DNA from: an uncultured Bacteroidota bacterium
GTDB taxonomy: Bacteria; Bacteroidota; Bacteroidia; Flavobacteriales; Flavobacteriaceae
Reading direction: 5' to 3'
Assembly: GCA_902587325.1 (NCBI GenBank)
Contig: CACIKV010000004.1
Span: 1 to 64,000, forward strand
Length of the DNA stretch: 64,000 nt
Positions 37,441-46,272 of this stretch are shown here, one piece after another; the stretch's first letter is position 1; each line of letters begins with the position of its first letter. The notes under the pieces were generated by a model. The model searched no databases. It was not told the origin of the DNA and was given only the letters and a program-made list of their open reading frames with translations. Made by a program: the position numbers and the translations under genes.

Positions 37441-38880
37441 TTATAATGCTATACTAATTCGTTTTTTTGTCAGATAATCGTGGAGTGCTAAATGTGAGCA
37501 ATCGTGTCCAATTCCACTTTCTTTAATACCCCCGTGCGGTAAGTAGATTGCATATTTGATTCCATTTACTTGAACCTCGCCAAATTCTAAGTTTTCTGAG
37601 AAAAAATTTATTCTTTCATCATTTGTTGTAAAAATATACGAAGCTAATCCATAGTCTGTTTTATTGGCAAGGGCTAAGACCTGCTCATCGCTGCTAAATT
37701 TCATAATTGAAGCAACTGGTCCAAAAATTTCTTCATTGAATATCCTCATTTTATCATTAATATTCGTAATAACAGTTGGTTCAAGCCAATTTCCAATTGG
37801 ATGGTTTCCAGGAATTTTTCCACCGTATTCAAGTTTTCCACCATTTTTTAATGTATCATCAATTAAGTCTAAAATTCTATCCCTCGATTTAGATGTAATT
37901 AGTGGACCCATATCAGGATTTTGATTTTCACCAAAACCAAGCTTTAAATTTTTTACTCTGTTCAAATATCCTTCAAGAAATCTGTCATATATTTTTTCAT
38001 GTATAAAAAATCTATTTGCGGCTACACATATTTGACCAGAGTTTCCAAACTTGATTCCAATCGCTAAATCAATTGCAGATTTTAAATCAGCATCATCAAA
38101 AACGATAAATGGTGCGTTTCCTCCCAACTCCATACTCAACCTTTTGATACTTGTAGAAGAATCTGAAAAAACTTTTTTTGCTGTATTTGTAGATCCAATC
38201 ATTGTGATGAGTCTTGGTATCTTACTTTTAGATAAAGTTGCAGCTACTATTTCTGGTTCACCACAAATTATATTTACAACCCCTGCTGGAAAATCAATTT
38301 CTTTTAAGAGTTTACCAATTAAATAAGCTGAAACTGGAGAAATTTCTGAAGGTTTAATGATTATGCTGCAACCTGAAGCTAAAGCAGGACCAATTTTAAA
38401 AGCCAAGTTTAAAAGAGGGAAATTCCAGGCCAAATAAGCAACAACAACACCTACTGGATAATTTTTTAGAGTATGTGTGTGCGTATTTTCTTTATCATCA
38501 ATACTTGAGTCAGAAAAATATTTTTCCATTGCATCAGGATAAAAATCTAAGCTACTTGTAAGTGAATCGATGTCTTCTTTAGATCCCTCATAAGTTTTAC
38601 CCATTTCATAAATAATGGCTTTCCTTAACAATTTTTCATTATTAATAACAGCATTTTTAAATTTTGTCATCCAAACTTTTCTTTCATCAAGACTTAATTT
38701 AGACCATGTTTTAAAACCTAATTTTGCTGCTTCTAAGGCATTTTCTGCATCATTTTTATTTGCCCATGACAATTGTGCAATGGAATTATTATTTGCTGGG
38801 CATTGAATTATTTTTTCTGATCCATCAATTGAGTCAATTAACTCTCCACCAACATACATTTTTAGTTTACCAAAATCCAT
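37441..38880 (-). CDS. NAD(P)-dependent aldehyde dehydrogenase
   Basis: A 479-residue ALDH-superfamily enzyme. The active-site residues are present: Glu 251 in MELGGNAPF and the nucleophile Cys 285 in SGQICVAANR; the cofactor region includes AWNFPLLNLAFKIGPALASG and KPSEISPVSA. Overall it resembles succinate-semialdehyde/lactaldehyde dehydrogenases. In this operon a role in oxidising an aldose or anhydro-aldose to the sugar acid fits best (as in anhydrogalactose dehydrogenase), but lactaldehyde oxidation is an alternative. It starts 2 bases after the second beta-helix gene. Confidence 0.88.
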   Translation of the reverse strand: MDFGKLKMYVGGELIDSIDGSEKIIQCPANNNSIAQLSWANKNDAENALEAAKLGFKTWSKLSLDERKVWMTKFKNAVINNEKLLRKAIIYEMGKTYEGSKEDIDSLTSSLDFYPDAMEKYFSDSSIDDKENTHTHTLKNYPVGVVVAYLAWNFPLLNLAFKIGPALASGCSIIIKPSEISPVSAYLIGKLLKEIDFPAGVVNIICGEPEIVAATLSKSKIPRLITMIGSTNTAKKVFSDSSTSIKRLSMELGGNAPFIVFDDADLKSAIDLAIGIKFGNSGQICVAANRFFIHEKIYDRFLEGYLNRVKNLKLGFGENQNPDMGPLITSKSRDRILDLIDDTLKNGGKLEYGGKIPGNHPIGNWLEPTVITNINDKMRIFNEEIFGPVASIMKFSSDEQVLALANKTDYGLASYIFTTNDERINFFSENLEFGEVQVNGIKYAIYLPHGGIKESGIGHDCSHLALHDYLTKKRISIAL

Positions 38881-38882
38881 TT

Positions 38883-40508
38883 TTAGTTAATTTCAATTGC
38901 ACCAAGATCTGGCATATTTTTTATTGGATTTCCAAGGATGTCCATATCAACTTTTAACCCAATTCTTAATCCAATACTATCATTAACGATATTCGTAATA
39001 TCGATTCCTTTATCTTTTATTAAATCAATATTTAAAGGAAAATAGTCGGATATTAATTCACCACCAGCATTTTTGAAAAAAGGATCACCAATGACAGATT
39101 TAATAGGTTGAATTAGAACCTCTTTTGGCCAATGGTCTTTGAGAAATAAATTGTTTTCAAAAAATACATTTTCAATAGATCCATCTCCTCCTGTATCAGG
39201 CTTGTATTGATCACCTAAAACCATGGCTGTTTCACCTTTATAATAAAATATGTTATTAGCTACTAAAACTCCTTTTGAATTTTTGTCAACTGCAATTTTT
39301 GAAACAATATCTTCATTAACATATATAGTATTATTATAAACATAGCTATTATATGGTCCATGCCTTTCATTTCCATTACCAACAAAACCACTTAACCAAA
39401 ACGATTTTCCTTCTTGAAAATTATTTCCTTTTCCCTTTATTCTATAACCATCATTAATACTAACATTATATCTGTATGAACAATTATAATTATTACCTAA
39501 AATCTCAACAAAACCACCAGCATTATTTTTACTAAGATTATATTGAACAACAATATCTTTACAATTAAAATCAATATGGCAACCTGCAGAATCAGCTGGG
39601 CCATTTGCATTTTGAAACTTATTTTTTTCAATTAAACCTAGTGTACTTCCCCATGTCCACAAACCACTTCCTCTTCCCCATTTTCTTGAATCATCTGGTG
39701 AGCCGGAAAAATTTATATCATTTGCATATGCATGTAAATTATAGGTACTATTGAAAACCATTCCAGGACCACCTGTTTTTATTAGCTTATTGTTGAAAAC
39801 ATTAACATTTTTAAATTTATTATCCAGTCTTCCTTTTACTCTAATTCCGGAATGAGATATATTTTCAATGATTGAGTTTTTTATTGTTAAATTTTCTAAG
39901 TTTCCAGAGTCACTTAAATTTAAAATTCTAATTCCCCAGCCATAACTTCCATTTCCATTTGGAGTTCTAACTTCATTACTATTTCTCTTAAAACCTTCAT
40001 CATAAAAGAAAATATCATTAATAATTACATTGTCTATTGAAAAATTTTTGTGAGTATTTTTATCAGAAACTATATATAAAATACCAGCTCTTAAATCACG
40101 ATTGATAAGTTTATGAGGTTTAGAACTTTCATTTCCTCCATTTGCAGTGATTTGGATATTTGAAATATTTGTAAAGGATGAATTTTCAACTAAAATACCA
40201 GCTAAATTTCCTTTCGAATCTATAATTGGTTTATTTTCATATTCTTCTTCATTATAATTTGTTATCATAATGTTTCTTTTATTTAAAAGCTTTATTGAGC
40301 CTTTAAACAATGATCCATTTGAAAGGTATATATGAGAGTTGTTTTTTAAATTAATATCATTAATTTTTTCTATTGAACGAAAAGGGAGTTCTTTGGACCC
40401 AGGATTTTGATCACTTCCATTTACTGAATCAAAGTAAAAACTATCATTTTCTTCACAGGATAACAGAAAAAAAATGAAAAAAGAAAAAAACAAAAATCTA
40501 ATTTCCAT
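38883..40508 (-). CDS. Lipoprotein with right-handed parallel beta-helix (candidate polysaccharide-active enzyme)
   Basis: A 541-residue lipoprotein (lipobox FLLSCEEND; acidic residues after Cys suggest surface exposure). The body shows the repeating NNxxxxN/ISNIxITANG pattern of a parallel beta-helix, with the opening module FYFDSVNGSDQNPGSKELPF typical of secreted pectate-lyase-like proteins. It is clearly paralogous to its upstream neighbour: both have HID(F/W)xCK, QYNLSKNN(A/F)GGF and (S/G)YRYN(V/I)SI. No catalytic set of a named PL or GH family can be assigned by eye. It overlaps the upstream gene by 11 bases. Confidence 0.75.
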   Translation of the reverse strand: MEIRFLFFSFFIFFLLSCEENDSFYFDSVNGSDQNPGSKELPFRSIEKINDINLKNNSHIYLSNGSLFKGSIKLLNKRNIMITNYNEEEYENKPIIDSKGNLAGILVENSSFTNISNIQITANGGNESSKPHKLINRDLRAGILYIVSDKNTHKNFSIDNVIINDIFFYDEGFKRNSNEVRTPNGNGSYGWGIRILNLSDSGNLENLTIKNSIIENISHSGIRVKGRLDNKFKNVNVFNNKLIKTGGPGMVFNSTYNLHAYANDINFSGSPDDSRKWGRGSGLWTWGSTLGLIEKNKFQNANGPADSAGCHIDFNCKDIVVQYNLSKNNAGGFVEILGNNYNCSYRYNVSINDGYRIKGKGNNFQEGKSFWLSGFVGNGNERHGPYNSYVYNNTIYVNEDIVSKIAVDKNSKGVLVANNIFYYKGETAMVLGDQYKPDTGGDGSIENVFFENNLFLKDHWPKEVLIQPIKSVIGDPFFKNAGGELISDYFPLNIDLIKDKGIDITNIVNDSIGLRIGLKVDMDILGNPIKNMPDLGAIEIN

Positions 40509-42282
40509 TGTAAGCTCCTATGTTTGGTTTTTCTGAATTTGAAACGTTATTACCAAAATAATCTTTGCCTCCATTGTTCTCTATAAAATTTTTTGGATTT
40601 GAACTACCGCTTATTAAAATTCCAGTTTTCAGCGCAGGGCTATCCGACTTAAGTTTATAATCATTAGCACTTGTCCCGCCAGGATTAATCAGTAGGGGAT
40701 CAGTATTAAAAATTTCGCTTGTGTCATGTTTAAATTCATAACTTGGATTGATTGCAACAGTCCCGTAGTAAAGATTGTTTTTAAAACTATTGTATTCACT
40801 TTCGTTTCTTATGTCAAATGTAATTTTAGCTTGATTACTTATATATATTAAATTATTATAAACATAAGTCTCTTCTGACATTTCCCTAAAAAGAATTCCT
40901 AAATGATCCATTGGGTTATTATTTACAGAGTTAATGCTGGGGACAAAGATCGTATTGTTATAGTAAAAGTTGTTTTTAGAAGCTCTTCGTCTGTTATCTG
41001 AGCCTGCATAGTCAGATACCCAAAATATTAATCCATCATGTTGGCCAGTTCTAGTTCCATCTCCAATACTAATGTTGTATCTATATCCGCACATCTCATT
41101 TTCACCAAGAATTTCTCCAAATCCTCCAAAATTATTCTTACTTAAATTGTATTGAATAACAACTCTTTTACATCCCCAATCAATATGAGCTCCGAATGAG
41201 TCCTGAGGACCATATGCATTTTCAAAAATGTTATTTTGAATTGTAGTATCATTACAAGTGTAGGTCCACATACCACTTCCTCTATTCCACATTCTTCCAT
41301 CCTTACTGGATCCAGTTCCATCAAAATGAGAGTTTTCAACAATAACATCCTTACATCTAGCAAGAACAATTCCTGATCCTCCAGTATCTTTAAATTTCGA
41401 GTTTGTAATACGGATATTTCTATGATAATAATCTTCATTAGCTGGTGACATTCTGTTCACAATGTGAACACCATAATGACCAGTGAGTGAAATATCTACG
41501 TTATCAATTTCAATATTGTCATAATAATTTATTTCTGAATTATTATATGATTCAAATCTAATACCATATCCTTGATGTTTTTTGCTATTATCAGACGGCG
41601 TAGGGTATATATCATATATTAATAAATCTTTTAATGAAATATTAGAAATATTTCTACCGCCTCCGTATCTGAGAACTAATAATCCATATCTCTCCTCCTC
41701 ACCAGATCTTTCAGAAGCATTCATTAGCTTAGTTTCACCATTTGATAATTTATGAGATGCTTGGTTTGTTAATTGTAGACCAGAAACGCTGATATTTTCA
41801 ACATTTTCAAGAAAAATACAAGCTTGGTATCCATTTCCATCAATTTTAGGCTTTGAGCCGGATCCATAAGCTCCAATTTCAATTTTATTAGATGCCTCAC
41901 CAGAACCAAGAATTTTGAAATAGCCTCTCCAACTATCACCACTTTTAAACATTATCTTATCACCAGGCTTGTATGTTATGCTATTAATTTTCCCTAAATT
42001 TTTGAAGGCATTATCTTCACTCTTACCATCATTATCATCGTTTCCAGATGTAAAACTTATATAATATGTAGTGTTTCCTGACGAAGTTGTAGATGAAAAA
42101 TCATCCGGATCAGTAGTTTCACCTGAATTATTACTACCACCACTATTATTTCCACCACTATTATTGTTATTACCGTTATTATTTCCATTATTTTCCGAGC
42201 CACTACCTTCAGATCCACCATCTGATGAGCAAGATATAGCTAAGGCAGAAAATATTAGGATAATTATATTTTTATATTTCAT
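40498..42282 (-). CDS. Lipoprotein with Gly/Asn/Ser linker and right-handed parallel beta-helix
   Basis: First gene of the catabolic operon. The 594-residue product has lipobox ALAISCSSDGG, then a low-complexity Gly-Asn-Ser linker (about residues 22-55) that would hold the catalytic-like domain away from the membrane. The beta-helix domain opens with YYISFTSGNDDNDGKSEDNA and carries repeats such as NIEIDNVDISLTGHYGVHIV. It shares many motifs with the next gene (SGMWTYTCNDTTIQNN; GAHIDWGCKRVVIQYNLSKN). Probable polysaccharide lyase or hydrolase, family unassigned. Confidence 0.75.
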   Translation of the reverse strand: MKYKNIIILIFSALAISCSSDGGSEGSGSENNGNNNGNNNNSGGNNSGGSNNSGETTDPDDFSSTTSSGNTTYYISFTSGNDDNDGKSEDNAFKNLGKINSITYKPGDKIMFKSGDSWRGYFKILGSGEASNKIEIGAYGSGSKPKIDGNGYQACIFLENVENISVSGLQLTNQASHKLSNGETKLMNASERSGEEERYGLLVLRYGGGRNISNISLKDLLIYDIYPTPSDNSKKHQGYGIRFESYNNSEINYYDNIEIDNVDISLTGHYGVHIVNRMSPANEDYYHRNIRITNSKFKDTGGSGIVLARCKDVIVENSHFDGTGSSKDGRMWNRGSGMWTYTCNDTTIQNNIFENAYGPQDSFGAHIDWGCKRVVIQYNLSKNNFGGFGEILGENEMCGYRYNISIGDGTRTGQHDGLIFWVSDYAGSDNRRRASKNNFYYNNTIFVPSINSVNNNPMDHLGILFREMSEETYVYNNLIYISNQAKITFDIRNESEYNSFKNNLYYGTVAINPSYEFKHDTSEIFNTDPLLINPGGTSANDYKLKSDSPALKTGILISGSSNPKNFIENNGGKDYFGNNVSNSEKPNIGAYNGN

Positions 42283-42310
42283 GTTTAACTAATCTAAAGA
42301 AAATATTGTG

Positions 42311-42338
42311 AATATGAAAAAAATACTTTTTTCATATT
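42311..42338. repeat. Perfect 12-bp inverted repeat between divergent beta-helix and sulfatase genes
   Basis: AATATGAAAAAA-ATAC-TTTTTTCATATT, a perfect hairpin-capable repeat with a 4-base loop in the 133-base divergent gap. It is AT-rich and lacks the GC stem of a good terminator; it could be an operator or a leader hairpin of the leftward operon. Confidence 0.4.
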
Positions 42339-42415
42339 TTATCTTAAAGTCTTCAATTATTATCACTTCTTGAATTATTAAAATACAGTTTATTAAATTT
42401 ATCCAAATCAAAATC

Positions 42416-44083
42416 ATGAAATTTTTTTTCAATCTTTTAAAAGTTCTTTTTTCTTTTTCATTAGTGATTAATTTAATGTCTTGTGTTAAAAACACTCAAC
42501 CAAACATTGTTTTGATAATGGTTGATGATTTGAATGATTATCCTGAAGTTTTTAATGGCCATCCTCAAGCAAAAACACCCAATATTAAAAAATTAGCTAA
42601 TTCAGGTACCTCTTTTTTAAATGCATATACTAATGATCCAATGTGTGGACCCTCAAGAGCTAGTATGATTACTGGTGTCTATCCACATAATTCATCAAAC
42701 TTTTGGCAAGACTCTTGGCTTAAAAACAAGGTTTTGTCCAATACAAAAACTATTATGGAAAAATTCAAAGAGAATGGTTACAATGTTGTTGGAAGTGGTA
42801 AAATTTTACATCACCACTCAAGTAATTTGTGGAGCGAATTTGAGCATAAAGCAGACTATGGACCGGTTGCTTACAAAGGAAATAAAGAAAAAGGAAAAAA
42901 AGGGATGGCTCATCCTGATGTGCCAAAACCTTTTTCTTCAATTGGTCAAATCGATGGATCTTTCGGAGCTTTAAAAAACATATCTAATTTAGAAATGGAT
43001 GGAGAAAAAATTTCGTGGGCTTATGGTGGATCTGCAGGATACAAAGAGTTTCAATACAATAATGAAGAAGATAGAGATTTAACACCAGATGAAATTAATG
43101 CCAAATGGGCTGAAGATAAGCTTAATGAGTTTGCAAGTTCTGATAATGAGCAACCATTTTTTTTAGCTGTTGGCTTTTTGAGACCACATACACCATTGAT
43201 AGCTCCTCAAAAATATTTTGACATGTATCCAATAGAGGATATACAGTTAGCTAATATTTTAGAAAATGACAAGGATGATACTTTTAGAAATTATGATTTA
43301 AACTATAAAAATTTATTAATTGAAACGGAAAAAAAAGGTTCATCTCCTACGCACCAACAACTTACAAGAAGATGGATTGAAATGTTTGAAAATTTGGAAA
43401 AATCCTATGATGATCCGGAAGAAGGTTTAAAAAGATTTACTCAGGCCTATTTGGCTTGCGTTTCTGCTGTTGATGATAATATTGGTCAAGTAATGAACGC
43501 AATTGATAATTCCAGATTAAAAGATAATACTATTATCATTTTAGTTAGCGATCATGGATGGACTATGGGAGAAAAAGATCATGTTTATAAAAATTCGTTG
43601 TGGGAAGAAAGTACTCGAATTCCTATGATAATTAGGGCTCCAGGTGTAACTAAATTTAAATCAAAAGTGACTCATCCTGTATCATTGATTGATATTTATC
43701 CAACATTGTTGGGTTTAGCTGGATTGGATACTGAAACTAAGAAAAATGATAATGGAAAATCACTAGATGGTTATAGTCTAGTTCCTTTTTTAAAAGATCC
43801 AGAATCAGAGGATTGGGAAGGTCCTGAGGCAGCATTGACAGTAGTTTACAGCTCATATGCCAATAGGAATATTCCTGCAAACCATCATTATTCAGTTAGG
43901 ACAAAAGATTGGAGATATATAATATATAACTCAGGTAAGGAGGAATTGTATCATAATGCTAAGGATCCTAAGGAGTGGAATAATTTAGTTTTTAATAATT
44001 CACATCCAAAAAGAGATGAAATGGTTAAAATTTTAAAACAAATGACATATCCAATGATTCCCAACGGACTATTGAAAAAATAA
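42416..44083 (+). CDS. Lipoprotein sulfatase, iduronate-2-sulfatase-like (S1_7-like)
   Basis: Seventh sulfatase of the locus, 555 residues, lipobox NLMSCVKN (Cys 23). The catalytic Cys is C77 in MCGPSRASMITG. Metal-binding segments are MVDDLNDY and VSDHGWTMGEKDH; GFLRPHTPLIAPQKYFDMYP places it with the two S1_7-like enzymes at 16989 and 18477. It has an extra insert (about residues 225-330) relative to those. It stands alone on the plus strand between the catabolic operon and the AraC gene. Confidence 0.9.
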   Translation: MKFFFNLLKVLFSFSLVINLMSCVKNTQPNIVLIMVDDLNDYPEVFNGHPQAKTPNIKKLANSGTSFLNAYTNDPMCGPSRASMITGVYPHNSSNFWQDSWLKNKVLSNTKTIMEKFKENGYNVVGSGKILHHHSSNLWSEFEHKADYGPVAYKGNKEKGKKGMAHPDVPKPFSSIGQIDGSFGALKNISNLEMDGEKISWAYGGSAGYKEFQYNNEEDRDLTPDEINAKWAEDKLNEFASSDNEQPFFLAVGFLRPHTPLIAPQKYFDMYPIEDIQLANILENDKDDTFRNYDLNYKNLLIETEKKGSSPTHQQLTRRWIEMFENLEKSYDDPEEGLKRFTQAYLACVSAVDDNIGQVMNAIDNSRLKDNTIIILVSDHGWTMGEKDHVYKNSLWEESTRIPMIIRAPGVTKFKSKVTHPVSLIDIYPTLLGLAGLDTETKKNDNGKSLDGYSLVPFLKDPESEDWEGPEAALTVVYSSYANRNIPANHHYSVRTKDWRYIIYNSGKEELYHNAKDPKEWNNLVFNNSHPKRDEMVKILKQMTYPMIPNGLLKK

Positions 44084-44150
44084 ATTCGAATGCTTCAATT
44101 TTACGATTAAATTAAAATTTCATAATTTTATTAGTGAAACAACTAACATT

Positions 44151-45014
44151 TTGAAACTCAAATACTCAATTCATAATAAAAATGAACAAAAGAGTTTTTA
44201 CGTTAAACGTAAAAACACCCCTTACCGAGGAGATGATTGGCATTATCACGATGAATTTGAGTTATATTTTCCCATGACTGGTTCTGGTATTAGAATTGTT
44301 GGGGATAGCATGGAATATTACGGCTCGAACGAATTAGTTTTTTGTGGGACTAACCTTCCGCACTTATTTAAAACTAATTCTGAAGATAATGATCATGACA
44401 GAGTTGTTGTTAAATTTAGTAAATCACTTATCTGGCAAATTATTGATAATGTTCCAGAGTTTGTAAAAATAAAGCAACTTTTAATTAAATCTTCCAGAGG
44501 AATTTTATATCCCGTTTCAAAAAGTTATTCATTAGTTAATGATTTTATTAGATTGTCTGAAGCTAATGGGGCAGGTAGAGTTATTCAGCTATTAAATATT
44601 TTGAATAAAATTTCTAAAATGGAAGATTTTAGGCTATTAACATCAGACAGTTATAAAAATATTTCTGAAAGTCGTAATGACGAAAGGCTTCAAAAGGTTA
44701 TAAATTTTATTACTGAAAATTTTTATAGAGAAATTTCTCTTAAGGAATTAGCTGAAATTTCATTTATGACTACAAACTCTTTTTGCAGGTATTTCAAGGA
44801 AAGAACAAATAAGACTGCGTTTGAGTTTATTAGAGAATTTAGAATTAGTAAAGCATGTCAAATGATTATTAATAGTAACAAAACAATCTCTCAGATTTGT
44901 GATGATACTGGATTTAATTCGTTTTCAAGTTTTAATCGTGTTTTTAAATCTGTTAAGGGAATTACTGCAAGTGAATTTAAATATATGTATCAAGAGATTA
45001 ATTTTTCTAATTAA
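44151..45014 (+). CDS. AraC-family transcriptional regulator
   Basis: A cytoplasmic sugar-responsive regulator of 287 residues. The N-terminal half looks like a cupin ligand-binding domain (WHYHDEFELYFPMTGSGIRI), and the C-terminal ~100 residues hold two helix-turn-helix motifs (EISLKELAEISFMTTNSFCR; KTISQICDDTGFNSFSSFNR). The start is a TTG; the only in-frame ATGs are far inside the cupin domain. It is the only recognisable regulator in the PUL; no hybrid two-component or SusR-like sensor and no ECF-sigma/anti-sigma pair are present, so it is the likely local regulator. Confidence 0.9.
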   Translation: MKLKYSIHNKNEQKSFYVKRKNTPYRGDDWHYHDEFELYFPMTGSGIRIVGDSMEYYGSNELVFCGTNLPHLFKTNSEDNDHDRVVVKFSKSLIWQIIDNVPEFVKIKQLLIKSSRGILYPVSKSYSLVNDFIRLSEANGAGRVIQLLNILNKISKMEDFRLLTSDSYKNISESRNDERLQKVINFITENFYREISLKELAEISFMTTNSFCRYFKERTNKTAFEFIREFRISKACQMIINSNKTISQICDDTGFNSFSSFNRVFKSVKGITASEFKYMYQEINFSN

Positions 45015-46186
45015 TTTTGTTTAATTAATTCTTCAAGATTTTTTATTCCTTTAGTTTTTTTAGTATAAATGTTAAGTGCTTCTTCATTAACTTCTAATCC
45101 AAGTCCTGGTGATTTAGGTACCAGTATTGTACCATTTTTCATTTTTATTTTAGGACTTGTTAAATTCTCTCTTAAAGCATTTTCTGTTTGATCATATTCA
45201 AGATAAAAATCTGATTCATTCATTCTGCCAGGAATTGATTCTAAATTTGAAATGAAATGGAGCGCTACATGTAAACCGATTGAACTACCCCAGGTGTGAG
45301 GAATAATATCAATTCCATTGGAGCTGGCAAGTGCAGAAATTCTCTTAGCTTCTGTCAACCCTCCACATGCACAAATGTCTGGTTGAATTATATCTACGGA
45401 TTTATTTTTAATTATTTGGTTAAATCCGAATCTAAGATATTCGCATTCTCCACCAGCAATAGGAATTCTAGATTTCATTCTTAGATCAGAATATTGTTCA
45501 TAAAATTCAGGTGAAATTGGTTCCTCAAACCATGAAATATCGTAAGGCTCAATTTTTCTACAAAGTTCTAACGCCTCACTGTAGCTATATGCATGATTGG
45601 AATCAATCATAAGTTTGATATTAGGACCAACTATATTTCTTAATTCCTTAATATTATTTAAATCTTTGTTAATTCCTAGACCAACTTTCATTTTAATGGC
45701 TTTAAAACCTTCTTTTAAATATTTTTCAGCTTCAATTTTATAATCTTTTGTTGGGTTATCTTTTTCTGTAAAATACATTCCGGTTGCATATGGAACAATA
45801 TTTTCTCTGTGAACACCACCAAGAAGTTCGCCAACACTGAGTCCTAATAGTTTCCCTTTAATATCCCACAAAGCAATATCAATAGCACTTATAGACGCAA
45901 CTAAAACACCTCTTCTAGCAAAATCAAGTGATTTTCTATACATTTTATGCCATATAACTTCATTGTTAATCGGATTTTCACCAATTAAAAATTTCTTGAA
46001 AAAATCAATTCCAGATTCTACTATTTTTGCAGGCCCATAACCCTCTCCCCAACCGTAAGTTCCATCATCACAGCTTACTTTTACAATACAAATACTTCTT
46101 TCATCGTAACCCCATTGTGAAAAGAAAAAATTCTTTTCAAGTGAATCTTTTAATACAAATGTTTCTATGCTATTTATTTTTTTCAT
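45011..46186 (-). CDS. Enolase-superfamily sugar-acid dehydratase/cycloisomerase (MR subgroup)
   Basis: A mandelate-racemase/muconate-lactonizing-type enzyme of 391 residues. The catalytic set is complete: KxK lysines K165 and K167 (IKMKVG), metal ligands D195 (MIDSNHAYS), E221 (WFEEPI) and E247 (GGECEY), and the general base H297 in IIPHTWGSSIG. It would abstract the alpha proton of a sugar acid or its lactone and yield a 2-keto-3-deoxy acid. Galactonate/glucarate-type dehydratase, galactarolactone cycloisomerase and anhydrogalactonate cycloisomerase are all compatible. Ends overlap the convergent AraC gene by 4 bases. Confidence 0.87.
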   Translation of the reverse strand: MKKINSIETFVLKDSLEKNFFFSQWGYDERSICIVKVSCDDGTYGWGEGYGPAKIVESGIDFFKKFLIGENPINNEVIWHKMYRKSLDFARRGVLVASISAIDIALWDIKGKLLGLSVGELLGGVHRENIVPYATGMYFTEKDNPTKDYKIEAEKYLKEGFKAIKMKVGLGINKDLNNIKELRNIVGPNIKLMIDSNHAYSYSEALELCRKIEPYDISWFEEPISPEFYEQYSDLRMKSRIPIAGGECEYLRFGFNQIIKNKSVDIIQPDICACGGLTEAKRISALASSNGIDIIPHTWGSSIGLHVALHFISNLESIPGRMNESDFYLEYDQTENALRENLTSPKIKMKNGTILVPKSPGLGLEVNEEALNIYTKKTKGIKNLEELIKQN

Positions 46187-46272
46187 TAAAAAATTAAAGC
46201 TACTTATACAAATTCCTTTTGCACTTTCAGGACTTATCTATAAAATTTCAAAAATTATCTTTTAATAATTAG

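Noticed and set aside
42120-42215. Tandem repeat or CRISPR-like array in the beta-helix gene
   Set aside because: The repetitive DNA simply encodes the in-frame Gly/Asn/Ser linker after the lipobox; there are no spacers.
42289-42495. 68-residue minus-strand ORF across the divergent gap before the sulfatase at 42416
   Set aside because: It overlaps the start of the sulfatase, is low-complexity Lys/Ile-rich and contains the 12-bp hairpin; no sign of real coding.
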